Shown: positions 44,871 through 54,012, counted from the stretch's first letter. The stretch is 64,000 nt of DNA from Amphritea sp. (GCF_016744155.1 NZ_JADGEW010000026.1:1-64000), one strand, 5' to 3'. Made by a program: numbers and translations. Notes: a model not told the origin generated them from the letters alone.

Positions 44871-44896
44871 AAAAGCCGGGCATGTGCCCGGCTTTT
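44871..44896. terminator. Bidirectional terminator after the adhesin
   Basis: AAAAGCCGGGCA and TGCCCGGCTTTT form a perfect GC-rich hairpin with A- and T-tracts on both sides. It serves the adhesin gene and the convergent small gene that ends at 44919. Confidence 0.93.
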
Positions 44897-44918
44897 AATT
44901 GTTCAAACATAAAGAATC

Positions 44919-45134
44919 TCAACTCCAACCCTGCTGCCAACAGTCGCTATCTTTGAGTTGCTGCCAGGGAAGCATCTGCTGACGATGAGTCAGCACCGCT
45001 TCCAACACACACTGCTGCACAACACCCTCTTCGTCTCTTATGAGCTCTGTCACCAGAAAATGCTTCTCCCGGTTTTGAGGGCTAACCGCTGTCCATTTAC
45101 TCAGATTCAGCTTATTGGGATTCAACTGGTTCAT
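44919..45134 (-). CDS. Small Trp-rich protein (TIGR02450-like)
   Basis: The 71-residue protein has the pattern NPNKLNLSKWTAVSP, REKHFLVTE, CVLEAVLTHR and WQQLKDSDCWQQGW, which I recognise as the TIGR02450 Trp-rich family. Function is unknown. It lies 13 bp beyond the chrR stop and is transcribed with or just after chrR, which fits its frequent occurrence near stress genes. Confidence 0.85.
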   Translation of the reverse strand: MNQLNPNKLNLSKWTAVSPQNREKHFLVTELIRDEEGVVQQCVLEAVLTHRQQMLPWQQLKDSDCWQQGWS

Positions 45135-45147
45135 AATAAAATACTTA

Positions 45148-45801
45148 TTAAAATCCGGTTATTGGCTGAACTAATTTACCAAACAACGTGGTAAATCGCA
45201 GTGGCGCATCGGTTGCAATCAAACAGATACAGTCTTCCTCACTATCCACCAGCGGCTGATGCTCTATCTGATCATCCAAATCAGCAACATCACCCCGGCA
45301 GAACCGCCCTACTTCATCTGAAAACGAACCACGCAAAACCATTGTCAGCTCATTACCATCGTGGGTATGGGCCAGCATCGACTTACCCGGGGCTATTCTC
45401 AGCAAACGGGAAACCCCACGACCTTCCCAGGGCATATCATAGTACGCCACGCCCGGAACGATACGCTTCCACTCCAGCTGATCCAGAGAACCATCAATAT
45501 AGTCGCTCAAAGGTGCCGGAATTTCCGGGTCACGTTTTACAGGAGCCAAAGTCACTATTTCAGATGGCTGATCATCAAGCTGCGATAGTAGATTAGCCAG
45601 CATAGTGTCACCTACCTTCTCAGATTCAAGAGACTCAAGCAGTGCCCCTCCAAGAGCGTCATTAGCCTCTGCCAGTTGACGACACTGGTCACAAATAGAA
45701 ATATGCGTCGCTACCACCAGCGCCATTCCCTGAGATAGAGCGCCTGCTGAATAGCTAATAAGGGTTGCTTCGTCCAGATGGTGATTAATGTTCACACTCA
45801 C
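45148..45801 (-). CDS. chrR: Zinc-dependent anti-sigma factor ChrR
   Basis: The 217-residue protein has an N-terminal zinc anti-sigma domain (about 1-90) with HxxxCxxC (HISICDQC). A C-terminal cupin domain (about 105-200) carries HTHDGNE and EHQP metal-ligand motifs. In Rhodobacter, ChrR holds its ECF sigma factor inactive and releases it on singlet-oxygen or organic hydroperoxide stress. Here it overlaps the sigma gene by 17 bp, so the two are made together. Confidence 0.93.
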   Translation of the reverse strand: MSVNINHHLDEATLISYSAGALSQGMALVVATHISICDQCRQLAEANDALGGALLESLESEKVGDTMLANLLSQLDDQPSEIVTLAPVKRDPEIPAPLSDYIDGSLDQLEWKRIVPGVAYYDMPWEGRGVSRLLRIAPGKSMLAHTHDGNELTMVLRGSFSDEVGRFCRGDVADLDDQIEHQPLVDSEEDCICLIATDAPLRFTTLFGKLVQPITGF

Positions 45802-46387
45802 CTCCCCAGATCTGTTTCAATTTCTCTGATGCCAGACGAATCCTGGACTTAACACTTCCCAAAGGGATATCGAGACGGCTGGCGATGTCACCATGTGACC
45901 GCCCTTCGAAATATGACATATAGATAACCTGTGACTGTTTTTCCGGTAGTAAACTTATTGCCTTCGCTACACGATCAGACAGTACTTCTTGTTCACCCTG
46001 GCCTGGTTCTGCAGCGGTTTCGCTCCATTCCTCGAGACTATATAGGGGGTATTTCTGTTTACGCATCCAGTCAATACTCTGGTTACGCGCTAATCTGAAT
46101 ATCCAGGTGCTGGCAGCAGCTTTCTCCGGATGATACATATGCGCCTTGCGCCATATAGACAGCATCACTTCCTGAGTCACCTCTTCAGCAGCTCCACCAT
46201 TTACCCCAAGACGGACAACATATGCCTTTACCTTGGGGGCAAAATGATGAAACAGCCTGGCATAAACCCGCTTATCGTTATTCTCTGACAAACTGGCCAA
46301 CAGATCGCTCCAATCAGAACTGCCCATATCGGCTTGGCTGATTTGTACGATATTTTCCAAATCTTCACCCGGTGGTCTGTTATTCAT
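45785..46387 (-). CDS. ECF sigma factor of the RpoE/ChrR type
   Basis: The 200-residue protein has sigma region 2 (about 45-105, EEVTQEVMLSIWRKAH, TWIFRLARNQSIDWMRKQK) and region 4 (about 140-195, LPEKQSQVIYMSYFEGRSHGDIASRL, LGSVKSRIRLASEKLK). Together with ChrR it forms a singlet-oxygen-type stress switch. The ATG at 46387 lies only about 7 bp after a -10-like TATAG, with AGGG overlapping, so the leader is very short or the true transcript starts farther upstream. Confidence 0.93.
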   Translation of the reverse strand: MNNRPPGEDLENIVQISQADMGSSDWSDLLASLSENNDKRVYARLFHHFAPKVKAYVVRLGVNGGAAEEVTQEVMLSIWRKAHMYHPEKAAASTWIFRLARNQSIDWMRKQKYPLYSLEEWSETAAEPGQGEQEVLSDRVAKAISLLPEKQSQVIYMSYFEGRSHGDIASRLDIPLGSVKSRIRLASEKLKQIWGGECEH

Positions 46388-46393
46388 ATAGCC

Positions 46394-46423
46394 CTATACG
46401 TATTAATTGTTATACCCGGATCA
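46394..46423 (-). promoter_or_regulatory. ECF-type promoter of the sigma/chrR operon
   Basis: On the minus strand TGATCC (46423-46418) is followed after 19 bp by TATAG (46398-46394). This fits autoregulation by the ChrR-linked sigma factor, whose known -35 is TGATCC. Confidence 0.6.
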
Positions 46424-46476
46424 CTAAGTTTTAAAAAAACAATTACTCTGTAAGCTGTTATTCACAAAAGAAATTG

Positions 46477-46505
46477 TGATCCTATTTGAAATAGGTCACG
46501 TAAAG
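46477..46505 (+). promoter_or_regulatory. ECF-type promoter of the amine oxidase operon
   Basis: TGATCC (46477-46482), an 18-bp spacer and TAAAG (46501-46505) match the RpoE/ChrR promoter pattern. An open GTG at 46476 overlaps the -35 element and cannot be the start of the gene. Confidence 0.72.
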
Positions 46506-46538
46506 TCTTTCAAACAGATCACAGTATGGACTGATCAG

Positions 46539-47915
46539 ATGAATATTGCCGCCATTCGCCCAAGAAAAATTGCCGTTGTAGGATCAGGTATAGCAGGTCT
46601 GAGTTGCGCCTGGCTCCTGAATAAAGCCCACCAGGTAACCCTCTATGAAAAAGACGACCGACTCGGTGGCCACTCAAATACGGTTAGTTTTGATCTCAAA
46701 GGTCAGCAGATCAATGTAGACACAGGTTTTATTGTCTTTAACCCGGTTAACTACCCTAACCTGGTGAAATTTTTTGAGCATATTAATCTGCCAACCTGTG
46801 AAACGGATATGACTTTTGCAGTTTCTATCAATGATGGTCAATTAGAATACAGTGGTTCGGGCCTGGGTGGTTTGTTTGCTCAGAAACGTAATTTGATCAG
46901 TCCGCCTTTCTGGTCGATGCTCAAAGACCTGATGCGGTTTTACCGCAATGCCGACAATATGATGCTTGATTCATCACTTGCTGAGATCAGTTTGGGCGAG
47001 TTGCTACAACGACAGGGCTACGGAGATCGTTTTATTTATGATCACCTCTTACCTATGGGGGCAGCGATATGGTCTACCCCGATCAAACAGATGCTGGACT
47101 ATCCGGCACTGAGCTTCCTTCGATTCTGTAAGAACCATGGCCTACTTCAGGTTAGTGACCGCCCCCAATGGCATACCATTCCCGGCGGAAGTATCGGATA
47201 TGTTCGTAAAATTGCTGCCGAGCTAGACGGCAAAGTAAGGCTAAACAGTCGTATTCATAAAGTAATACGTCAGCCCGAAGGTGTCATTATTGAAGACCTG
47301 CACGGTGCCCGAGAACATTATGACGATGTTGTACTGGCCTGCCATGCAGATCAGGCCTTGGCCCTGTTAGCCAACCCTACCCCCGAAGAGCAACAACTAT
47401 TGAGTAGTTTTCCCTATCAACGTAATCAGGCTTTTCTTCATCTAGATCAAAGCTTACTGCCAAAAGACCGGAAAACCTGGTCTAGCTGGAACTATATGGC
47501 TTCTGGTAGTGGACTCGACGACCGACAGGTATCCGTTAGTTACTGGATGAACTGCCTACAGCCACTAGCCACAGAAGAACCTATCATCGTTTCGCTTAAC
47601 CCGCTGAGAGAGCCGGCTCCCGAGAAGATGATACGTAGTTTTTTCTACGACCATCCCGCTTTTGGGCGAGATTCACTGGCGAATCAGAAAAGGCTTTGGA
47701 GCCTTCAGGGGCATCAGAACACCTGGTTCTGTGGCGCCTGGTTTGGCTATGGTTTCCATGAAGATGGTATTCAATCAGGCCTGGCCCTCGCTGAACAGTT
47801 AGGAGGAATCCCCCGCCCCTGGCAGCTGGAAGAGCCCAGCAGCAGAATATTTGTGACCGATCTGCTAACCCAAGAAAACGACGGAACTGAACGTATGGAG
47901 CAGATTAATGGATGA
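46539..47915 (+). CDS. FAD-dependent amine-oxidase-like protein of the ChrR regulon
   Basis: The protein has 458 residues from the ATG at 46539. It opens with a Rossmann FAD motif (KIAVVGSGIAGLSCAWLL, EKDDRLGGHSNT) and has the C-terminal FAD motif FCGAWFGYGFHEDGIQSG. Members of this family sit with DUF1365 and cyclopropane-synthase-like genes in ChrR regulons, where related genes act in making modified (furan-type) fatty acids. It overlaps the next gene by 8 bp. An upstream GTG start is excluded by the promoter. Substrate is unknown. Confidence 0.88.
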   Translation: MNIAAIRPRKIAVVGSGIAGLSCAWLLNKAHQVTLYEKDDRLGGHSNTVSFDLKGQQINVDTGFIVFNPVNYPNLVKFFEHINLPTCETDMTFAVSINDGQLEYSGSGLGGLFAQKRNLISPPFWSMLKDLMRFYRNADNMMLDSSLAEISLGELLQRQGYGDRFIYDHLLPMGAAIWSTPIKQMLDYPALSFLRFCKNHGLLQVSDRPQWHTIPGGSIGYVRKIAAELDGKVRLNSRIHKVIRQPEGVIIEDLHGAREHYDDVVLACHADQALALLANPTPEEQQLLSSFPYQRNQAFLHLDQSLLPKDRKTWSSWNYMASGSGLDDRQVSVSYWMNCLQPLATEEPIIVSLNPLREPAPEKMIRSFFYDHPAFGRDSLANQKRLWSLQGHQNTWFCGAWFGYGFHEDGIQSGLALAEQLGGIPRPWQLEEPSSRIFVTDLLTQENDGTERMEQING

Positions 47916-48720
47916 GTTTAATTCAGCGGTCTATACCGGCGTGGTGATGCACCATCGATTTACGCCTAAACAGCATCGTTTCATCTATCGTGTATTCTCA
48001 CTCTGTCTCGATCTGGATGAACTTCCTGCCCTGCACAAAAAATTCAGACTCTTTAGTCGCAGTCGCTTCAGTCTGTTCTCATTCAGAGAGAGTGACCACG
48101 GACGAGGAGACGGACAGCTACGTAAAGAGATAACTGGGCTGCTATCAGAACGGGGTTATGCCTCGGCAACCAGTCGCATAGAGCTACTCTGTTATCCAAG
48201 AATCCTGGGATACAGTTTCAATCCGCTGAGCGTCTACTTTTGCTATAACCATAAGAATGAGCCCGAAGTAATCCTCTATGAAGTCAGCAACACCTTTGGC
48301 CAGCGACATTGCTACCTATTAGTAAACGACAAGCCAGCAGAAAAGATCGTCCGACATAACTGCCATAAACTAATGTATGTCAGCCCGTTTATGCCGATGG
48401 ACACCGCCTACAGCTTCAGAATCCTTCCCCCCAAAGAGAGTGTCTCTGTCTGCATTCGACAAAGCCGTAAAGAGGATAACGAAGATGTTCCTATTTTAAA
48501 TGCAACATTTACAGGACAGCGATTAGAGATCTCCGACCCAGGCCTGCTAAAGCTTTTTTTCACTCACCCATTGATGACTCTGAAAGTTATAGGCGCAATT
48601 CACTGGGAAGCTCTGCGGCTCTTGATAAAGGGGCTTAAGTTACAACCGAGAAATACTTCTAAAAGTTACAGCATAAGCTGGTCAGATCGTCATGGAGAAA
48701 GTCACTATGAAAACCTGTAA
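47908..48720 (+). CDS. DUF1365 family protein
   Basis: The 270-residue protein shows the DUF1365 pattern (YTGVVMHHRFTPKQHRF, LLCYPRILGYSFNPLSVYFCY, VYEVSNTFGQRH-like segment). It is the usual partner of the flanking FAD oxidase and cyclopropane-synthase-like genes. Biochemical function is not settled; a lipid-modifying role is inferred. It overlaps both neighbours. Confidence 0.9.
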   Translation: MDEFNSAVYTGVVMHHRFTPKQHRFIYRVFSLCLDLDELPALHKKFRLFSRSRFSLFSFRESDHGRGDGQLRKEITGLLSERGYASATSRIELLCYPRILGYSFNPLSVYFCYNHKNEPEVILYEVSNTFGQRHCYLLVNDKPAEKIVRHNCHKLMYVSPFMPMDTAYSFRILPPKESVSVCIRQSRKEDNEDVPILNATFTGQRLEISDPGLLKLFFTHPLMTLKVIGAIHWEALRLLIKGLKLQPRNTSKSYSISWSDRHGESHYENL

Positions 48721-49984
48721 TTCCACGGCTACTGCAGTCACAGGCAACTCACAGATAAAGCCAGGCTATAAGCTCGATTACAAGCTAAACGAGAACAAAG
48801 CCAGCTGGCTGGAGCAAAAAATACTCAATAGGTTTAAAGCGCCTCTTAACAAATCCAAAGGCAGGCTTCACATGGTTATGCCAAGCGGCTACCACACCAG
48901 CTTTGGTGATCAGCAAGGATTCGAAGTCACCGTTAAATTGAATAACCTACGCTGCCTTTTAAGACTTTTTACGGGCGGCTCAACCGGATGGTCTGAAGGC
49001 TATATAGCTGGAGAATGGGACACTCAGGATCTGACTACTCTGCTTCGCTGGGGGCTACAAAATGAGGCCATTCTTGAAGGCATTGCTAAAGCAGGTCATC
49101 TGAAAAAGCTAGCACATAATATCTATCACTGGCGTAATCAAAATAGCCGTGCTGGTAGCCGTCGCAACATAGCGGCTCACTATGATTTAGGAAACGATTT
49201 CTATAAGCTTTGGCTGGACAAGACTATGTCTTACTCAGCCGCTCTATTTGATTCGGATGAACAATGCCTCGAAGCGGCTCAGACCGCTAAATACCAACAG
49301 ATTATCGACATGCTTGGCCCACAAAAAAACGATCATATTGTTGAGATCGGTTGTGGCTGGGGCGGGTTTGCTGAGCAGTTACTACAGCAACATAACGTTA
49401 GAGTTCATGGGGTAACTCTTTCGGAAGAACAGCTGCAGTGGAGCCGTGACCGACTGGCATCAGCAGGCCTGGAAAAGCGGTCAAACATTAGCCTGACCGA
49501 TTACCGGGACCTGATCACCCGATACGATGGTGTAGTTTCCATCGAAATGTTTGAAGCGGTGGGTGAAAAATATTGGGATGCCTACTTTGAAACCCTTAAA
49601 AACTGCCTCAAACCTAACGGCAAAGCGGTCCTTCAGGTCATCAGTATTGAAGACCAACGATTTGAGACCTACCGGGAACAAGCTGATTTTATTCAACGGT
49701 ATATATTCCCGGGTGGCATGTTGCCTAGTATCAGCCGTCTGAAACAAAAGTTTGAAGAACACGGATTTGATCTTCAGCATAAACAACTATTCGGTAAGGA
49801 TTATGCGCTTACTCTGAGGCACTGGCGTGAAAGCTTTGAGCAACAAACTGAAGCCCTGGAAAAGCTGGGCTATGATGAACGATTCAGGCGTTTATGGCGC
49901 TACTATCTTTGCTACTGTGAAGCGGGTTTCGAAGAGGGATCTATAGATGTCGGTCTATACCAAATTGTGAACCGCAATCCTTGA
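48707..49984 (+). CDS. Cyclopropane-fatty-acyl-phospholipid synthase-like methyltransferase
   Basis: The 425-residue protein has the AdoMet-binding motif VEIGCGWGGFAEQLL at about 210, the family motif AHYDLGNDFYKLWLDKTMSYSAALF and a C-terminal DYALTLRHWRESF. Family members methylate unsaturated acyl chains of membrane lipids. In a ChrR-controlled operon it likely alters lipids in response to singlet oxygen. GGAGAAAG lies 5 bp before the ATG at 48707; a more upstream ATG at 48692 is less likely. Confidence 0.93.
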   Translation: MKTCNSTATAVTGNSQIKPGYKLDYKLNENKASWLEQKILNRFKAPLNKSKGRLHMVMPSGYHTSFGDQQGFEVTVKLNNLRCLLRLFTGGSTGWSEGYIAGEWDTQDLTTLLRWGLQNEAILEGIAKAGHLKKLAHNIYHWRNQNSRAGSRRNIAAHYDLGNDFYKLWLDKTMSYSAALFDSDEQCLEAAQTAKYQQIIDMLGPQKNDHIVEIGCGWGGFAEQLLQQHNVRVHGVTLSEEQLQWSRDRLASAGLEKRSNISLTDYRDLITRYDGVVSIEMFEAVGEKYWDAYFETLKNCLKPNGKAVLQVISIEDQRFETYREQADFIQRYIFPGGMLPSISRLKQKFEEHGFDLQHKQLFGKDYALTLRHWRESFEQQTEALEKLGYDERFRRLWRYYLCYCEAGFEEGSIDVGLYQIVNRNP

Positions 49985-50079
49985 TTTTGTAGAGATATGG
50001 GACGGACCTTATATCTCTATTCACTCTCTATTCATTAGATGTAGCCAATAATCACTACTTAAAACCCTGAGTTCACCTA

Positions 50080-50922
50080 TTAAGTTTGCTGTTCTAATTC
50101 TGCTAAATAATCATCACGAATATCCAGATAGTCCATCTCAGGTAACCCCAGATACTCCAACACTCCTTTCAGCTCATAATTTTCATTACGGGGACTATCC
50201 AGTCGCCAAAAGCGGCGATACCTGTCGCTGATAGCTTTAGCAATAAAAACTAAACAAAATAGCATCTTGCTTCTATCCCCCACCTCATCGAGTTGAGTTA
50301 GTGATTCTGCTGGATAGTTAAGTTGTAGCCTGATCGCATCACATATATCTTTAGGCATCTGCCATGACTCAGCAATTTCAGCACCTACTGTAAAGTGATC
50401 AACGCCGAAAAGTTCTATTTCTTTCATGCTAAGCGCAGAATGGTTCAGGCCTTCATTTGAGTTGAGAAACTCACGATAGTCCGGAAAGTTTTCCATCATT
50501 AGCGACACGCCACAATCGTGTAACATCCCCAAAGCATATGCCTGATCAGGATTTTCTTTAGACAATTTAGGTGCTAGCTCTGCAGCAAGTTCAGCAACTT
50601 CTAGCGCAGTATCCCAAAACCGGTCCAGACGACCCGTCTTTGAAAGAGACTTTCTTAATAATATAAGCTCTGTAAGGGTATAAAGACGTTTCAGACCCAA
50701 TCGCATAACCGCCTGATGCAGCGTTTTAAATGTACTAGCGCCTGAAAAAACAGGGCTGTTAGCCGTCGACATAACCACAGTAAACAATGACACGTCTGCT
50801 TTAATAACATTTACAACGGCATCCAGGTTCGGTTCACTCTGCTTCAATAGGGAAGATAACGTTATAAGTGTCTCGGGACGGGGGGGAATAAGGTAGGGTT
50901 TCGAACGCATATAAGCTGCCAT
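50080..50922 (-). CDS. HDOD-domain signalling protein
   Basis: The 280-residue protein is an HDOD domain throughout (LSSLLKQSEPNLDAVVNVIKADVSLFTVVMSTANS, MLHDCGVSLMMENFPDY). HDOD proteins resemble HD phosphohydrolases but usually lack full metal sites. Here HDCG is present but the family often acts by protein contact in second-messenger or stress control. It is a single gene between the two ChrR-type operons. The N-terminal coding sequence has a 7-G tract on the plus strand near 50880. Confidence 0.85.
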   Translation of the reverse strand: MAAYMRSKPYLIPPRPETLITLSSLLKQSEPNLDAVVNVIKADVSLFTVVMSTANSPVFSGASTFKTLHQAVMRLGLKRLYTLTELILLRKSLSKTGRLDRFWDTALEVAELAAELAPKLSKENPDQAYALGMLHDCGVSLMMENFPDYREFLNSNEGLNHSALSMKEIELFGVDHFTVGAEIAESWQMPKDICDAIRLQLNYPAESLTQLDEVGDRSKMLFCLVFIAKAISDRYRRFWRLDSPRNENYELKGVLEYLGLPEMDYLDIRDDYLAELEQQT

Positions 50923-51079
50923 ACGTAATTCTGAATGTGAGCTTTATTGTAACATTGCTTTGTTATCACAGGTTTAAGTGATCCCCCCCAGAATGGGTAA
51001 TGGCAGCAGCGTTATAGAGTGTATGGTAAGACAGGCCTATCGCAAATTTTAGTCGCGCCACCACTCCGACACTTTTTCA

Positions 51080-51544
51080 TTATGCCGCTTTGTAAGCAGC
51101 CCTCTTTCGTATCATTCGAATCACCTTTCCTAATAAGGGAAACTGCTGCATCAATGCGCTGGCGTCCCAAAAGTCCTGATGACTTGTCACCAGCCAGGTT
51201 TCATTAAAACAGATGCGGCTGCAACCTTCGGTAGAGAAACCTCCCGTTAAAGATGAAGCAGCAGAGAAACGCCAGTAAAGATAACCAACGCTGCCTTGTA
51301 TCTGGGAGTCCAATAAATCAAAACGCACATCATCCAACTGCTCAAACATCTCAGCCATCACACCAATAAAAAGATCCTTTCCCTGAACCTTATTAAACGG
51401 GTCACTAAAACACATCTCATCGGTAACCAACCTACCTAACGCCTCAAGGTTGTTCGGTGTTAGTTGCGTTAGCTGAGTTCCATAACAGTCTAGGGCTTCT
51501 CTATTGAGTAGAGGTATATTTAAAGAATCGCAGAATTCAGACAT
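51080..51544 (-). CDS. NTF2-like/SnoaL-type protein
   Basis: The 154-residue protein fits the cone-shaped NTF2-like fold (YGTQLTQLTPNNLEALGRLVTDEMCFSDPFNKVQG start, CSRICFNETWLVTSHQDFWD end). It is the last gene of a five-gene operon with an SDR, a DUF3833 lipoprotein, a chalcone-isomerase-like gene and DUF2878. This set commonly follows ChrR regulons. Function is unknown; a small-molecule isomerase or binding role is possible. Confidence 0.8.
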   Translation of the reverse strand: MSEFCDSLNIPLLNREALDCYGTQLTQLTPNNLEALGRLVTDEMCFSDPFNKVQGKDLFIGVMAEMFEQLDDVRFDLLDSQIQGSVGYLYWRFSAASSLTGGFSTEGCSRICFNETWLVTSHQDFWDASALMQQFPLLGKVIRMIRKRAAYKAA

Positions 51545-52370
51545 TTTTACCCGCTCCGGTAGCTCGGCCTATCAGTTTAAAGTACCAGCTGTAGGGCAAC
51601 AACCTGAAGAGCTTTAGCCAATAAACAAAGCGACGTGGAAATACGATCTCAAAGCGCTTGCTCAAAAGCCCCTGAACTATTCGTCTGGCAGCTTCATCCG
51701 GCTCCATCAACGCAGGCATCGGAAACTCATTCTTATCCGTAAGCGGCGTACGAACAAAACCAGGATTGATCAACTGTATCCTGACGCCAGTACCTTGCAA
51801 ATCAAGATAAAGGGACTCACAAAGATTGATCAGTGCCGCCTTCCCCGCCCCATAAGCTGCGGCAGTTGGAAGGCCCCGATAACCGGCAACAGATGAAACC
51901 ACCGCGATATGGCCTTTTAATTCAGGTATAAACACGCGATCAGATTCACCGGTAGCTTGTTCAGATACCCTACCAAGATAACGGTATAAAATAGGTTCAA
52001 GGCAATTAGCGGTGCCCTGTAGGTTAATATCAAGCAGCGCTTTACAACGCTGCGCAGAAAACTCAGCAGCAGAAAAAGGGTCATGACTGCCCGCATTTAA
52101 TACCACGAGATCAGGTAATATCCCCTCACTGTCCCACATATTAAACTGCTCTTGTACCGCCGCTAAGTCACGAATATCCAGCGGTACCACTATTAACTTG
52201 CCGGAACACTCTGCCAGTTCCTGCTGTAGCAGCTCTAGCTGCTCTGTTGTTCGGGCTGACCCATACACAGTAACGCCGTTACGACACAACAAGCGCGCAA
52301 CCTCAGCACCTATGCCTCTTCCTGCACCTGTCACCCAGGCGCTCTTCCAGGGCAGATCCATCGAGTTCAT
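51537..52370 (-). CDS. Short-chain dehydrogenase/reductase
   Basis: The 277-residue protein has the nucleotide motif TGAGRGIGAEVARLL, NAGS, catalytic Ser (VVSSVAGYRG) and YGAGKAAL (Tyr-x3-Lys). It is a classical SDR; the substrate is unknown. It overlaps both neighbours (8 and 4 bp) in the five-gene operon and may act on a lipid or carbonyl product of oxidative stress. Confidence 0.93.
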   Translation of the reverse strand: MNSMDLPWKSAWVTGAGRGIGAEVARLLCRNGVTVYGSARTTEQLELLQQELAECSGKLIVVPLDIRDLAAVQEQFNMWDSEGILPDLVVLNAGSHDPFSAAEFSAQRCKALLDINLQGTANCLEPILYRYLGRVSEQATGESDRVFIPELKGHIAVVSSVAGYRGLPTAAAYGAGKAALINLCESLYLDLQGTGVRIQLINPGFVRTPLTDKNEFPMPALMEPDEAARRIVQGLLSKRFEIVFPRRFVYWLKLFRLLPYSWYFKLIGRATGAGKNV

Positions 52371-52972
52371 ACGTCCTCCGCTGGGTTGCAGGCCGGCTCA
52401 ACGGCTTCAACTAAAGCGGTTTCTGCATCTGATAGCTTACGAATATGCAACGTCAGCTCACCAACCGTAAGACCAAACTTTTTCATTTTAGTCCGGTTGA
52501 TCAGGTTGTTCTCATCAATCAGGTAGAGCCAATCATCCAGGTATATATCCCATACCTTTCCATTCACCGGGACTTGCAGAGTATAACGCCAGTTTAGGGT
52601 ATTGCCCTGAGCTTCACCTAACGCCTCACCTACAATATCTCCGGCTGTACCTCGATAGCTATTACCCTGTTTAACTAATTTCCAGCAACGGCTCTGCTGC
52701 TCTCCATCACTGAAAAAAAACTGTTCATCCAGTGTTCCTCGGTCATCCTGCCACTGACCGATGATATCGGCTTTAAAGCGTCGGGTTACCTTGCCTGAAA
52801 AGCTCTGAACCATGCCATAAGCCACCAGACGTCCATCAAAAAAACGATCTAATTCCAGAACAGGCTTATCATTCCTATAATCATCAACGCTGGCCGCGCA
52901 ACCTGGCAGTATCAGTAAAATAGGCAATGCCAGGGGCAAAAACGTTGTCATATTAATCATATCCATCTCCAC
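52367..52972 (-). CDS. DUF3833 lipoprotein
   Basis: The 201-residue protein has a lipoprotein signal (LLILPGC) followed by the DUF3833 pattern (LELDRFFDGRLVAYGMVQSFSGKVTRRF, DWLYLIDENNLINRTKMKKFGL). The start codon at 52972 is GTG, spaced 6 bp after GGAG. An ATG at 52960 is an alternative. It is periplasmic or outer-membrane bound. A lipocalin-like binding role is likely but unproved. Confidence 0.88.
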   Translation of the reverse strand: MEMDMINMTTFLPLALPILLILPGCAASVDDYRNDKPVLELDRFFDGRLVAYGMVQSFSGKVTRRFKADIIGQWQDDRGTLDEQFFFSDGEQQSRCWKLVKQGNSYRGTAGDIVGEALGEAQGNTLNWRYTLQVPVNGKVWDIYLDDWLYLIDENNLINRTKMKKFGLTVGELTLHIRKLSDAETALVEAVEPACNPAEDV

Positions 52973-52973
52973 A

Positions 52974-53489
52974 TTAATCTCCGGATTTACCGGTTAGCGC
53001 TTTTGTGAGTTGCGGAAAATTACTGTTATCCGATAACCAGATATTCAGAAATGCCTGGCAAAACATCTCATCTGCCAGAGTGCCGATATACCCTTGGTTA
53101 TAATAAAAATGCCCATCCCCCTCTACATTCTGATAAAACGTCAGGGAATCCCCTTCACTGATATCTGGCCAGATTTCCTTTAGTTTCAACAACCAGGGGG
53201 CGTATTTATCTAACTCAATACCGGCCTGATCCCACTGTTGCTCCGTCTCATCAAGGAGATCCTGTCTACTGATGGTGCGTTTGTATTTAAGCGTCAATAG
53301 CAGCGGCTCTGAAACCGATATAAAGCGCCCGTCAGGGCTTGCCAATGTTGCTGTATAAACGCTAAACCAAAGTACTTTCAGTTCCGCCTGTCCAATCGGT
53401 TTCATAAAGCTAGGCAGAGACTGAGACTTCGCATGAACAGCCCCAGCCACGAAAATCATTAAAACGATAAATAAAAGATTAAGTCGCAT
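52974..53489 (-). CDS. Exported chalcone-isomerase-like protein
   Basis: The 171-residue protein has a signal peptide (cleavage near VHAK, residue 21) and a chalcone-isomerase-like fold pattern (GQAELKVLWFSVYTATLASPDG, LLTLKYKRTISRQDLLDET). Bacterial members bind fatty acids or related ligands rather than flavonoids. It belongs to the ChrR-linked five-gene operon and overlaps the DUF2878 gene by 11 bp. Confidence 0.85.
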   Translation of the reverse strand: MRLNLLFIVLMIFVAGAVHAKSQSLPSFMKPIGQAELKVLWFSVYTATLASPDGRFISVSEPLLLTLKYKRTISRQDLLDETEQQWDQAGIELDKYAPWLLKLKEIWPDISEGDSLTFYQNVEGDGHFYYNQGYIGTLADEMFCQAFLNIWLSDNSNFPQLTKALTGKSGD

Positions 53490-54012
53490 CAGAAAATTTC
53501 TCCGAAAATCGCTGGCCGCTTAGCCAAAGCAGCAATGGGAAAAGCACCATCCACACCAGCATCAGAAGCAGGAAGGTTTGTAAAAGGGGCAAACCAAACA
53601 CCACTGCTCCAAAGTTACCTGCGGCAATATATGTCAGGCTGCCAAATATTCCGCCGCAGATTGCAGCGAGAACCCACCGTCCATGGAAATAGGTCATGCT
53701 TTGTCGCAACGTGGCGCTAAAGCAGAACCAGAGAAACAATAACCAAAGCGGTGGAAACGCAGAAATACCGAAACGAAACACCCCGGTAGCAGTCAATAGC
53801 AGATCAACCGCAAACCCAGTTAGTCCGCAACTCAGCAACACCGCCGTTTCATGTGCGGGATGCCTGTGGAACAACAGATGCAAAATTATCAAGGCCGCAA
53901 GTATCATCAGGCTTGAATCGGCCAACAAGATGGCGCACCACCAGCACAGTTGCCCCCCCCCCAGGTTGACCCAGAGAATTTGTGAATGGCCTGATCGAAT
54001 TAAATATTTCAT
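53479..54012 (-). CDS. DUF2878 membrane protein
   Basis: The 177-residue protein has several membrane helices (LLADSSLMILAALIILHLL, LLLMLVWMVLFPLLLW). DUF2878 members occur in ChrR regulons. It is the first gene of the operon, with the promoter at 54047-54019 only about 7 bp upstream, so the transcript may be leaderless. A run of ten G (minus strand) lies early in the coding region and could cause slippage. Another start downstream cannot be excluded. Confidence 0.83.
   Translation of the reverse strand: MKYLIRSGHSQILWVNLGGGQLCWWCAILLADSSLMILAALIILHLLFHRHPAHETAVLLSCGLTGFAVDLLLTATGVFRFGISAFPPLWLLFLWFCFSATLRQSMTYFHGRWVLAAICGGIFGSLTYIAAGNFGAVVFGLPLLQTFLLLMLVWMVLFPLLLWLSGQRFSEKFSDAT
53953..53962. 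repeat. Ten-base C/G homopolymer inside the DUF2878 gene
   Basis: The plus strand reads TG followed by ten C, giving codons for Gly-Gly-Gly at about residue 18-20 of the minus-strand gene. Slippage by one base would shift the frame. Long G-tracts in coding regions are typical of phase-variable genes. Confidence 0.75.

Noticed and set aside
46476-46538. GTG at 46476 as start of the FAD amine-oxidase-like gene
   Set aside because: It overlaps the TGATCC -35 of the ECF promoter, and the extra residues do not resemble the family.
50978-51010. TGATCC at about 50978 as a fourth ECF promoter
   Set aside because: No TA-type -10 lies 18-19 bp downstream, and the seven-C run after it does not fit the spacer pattern.
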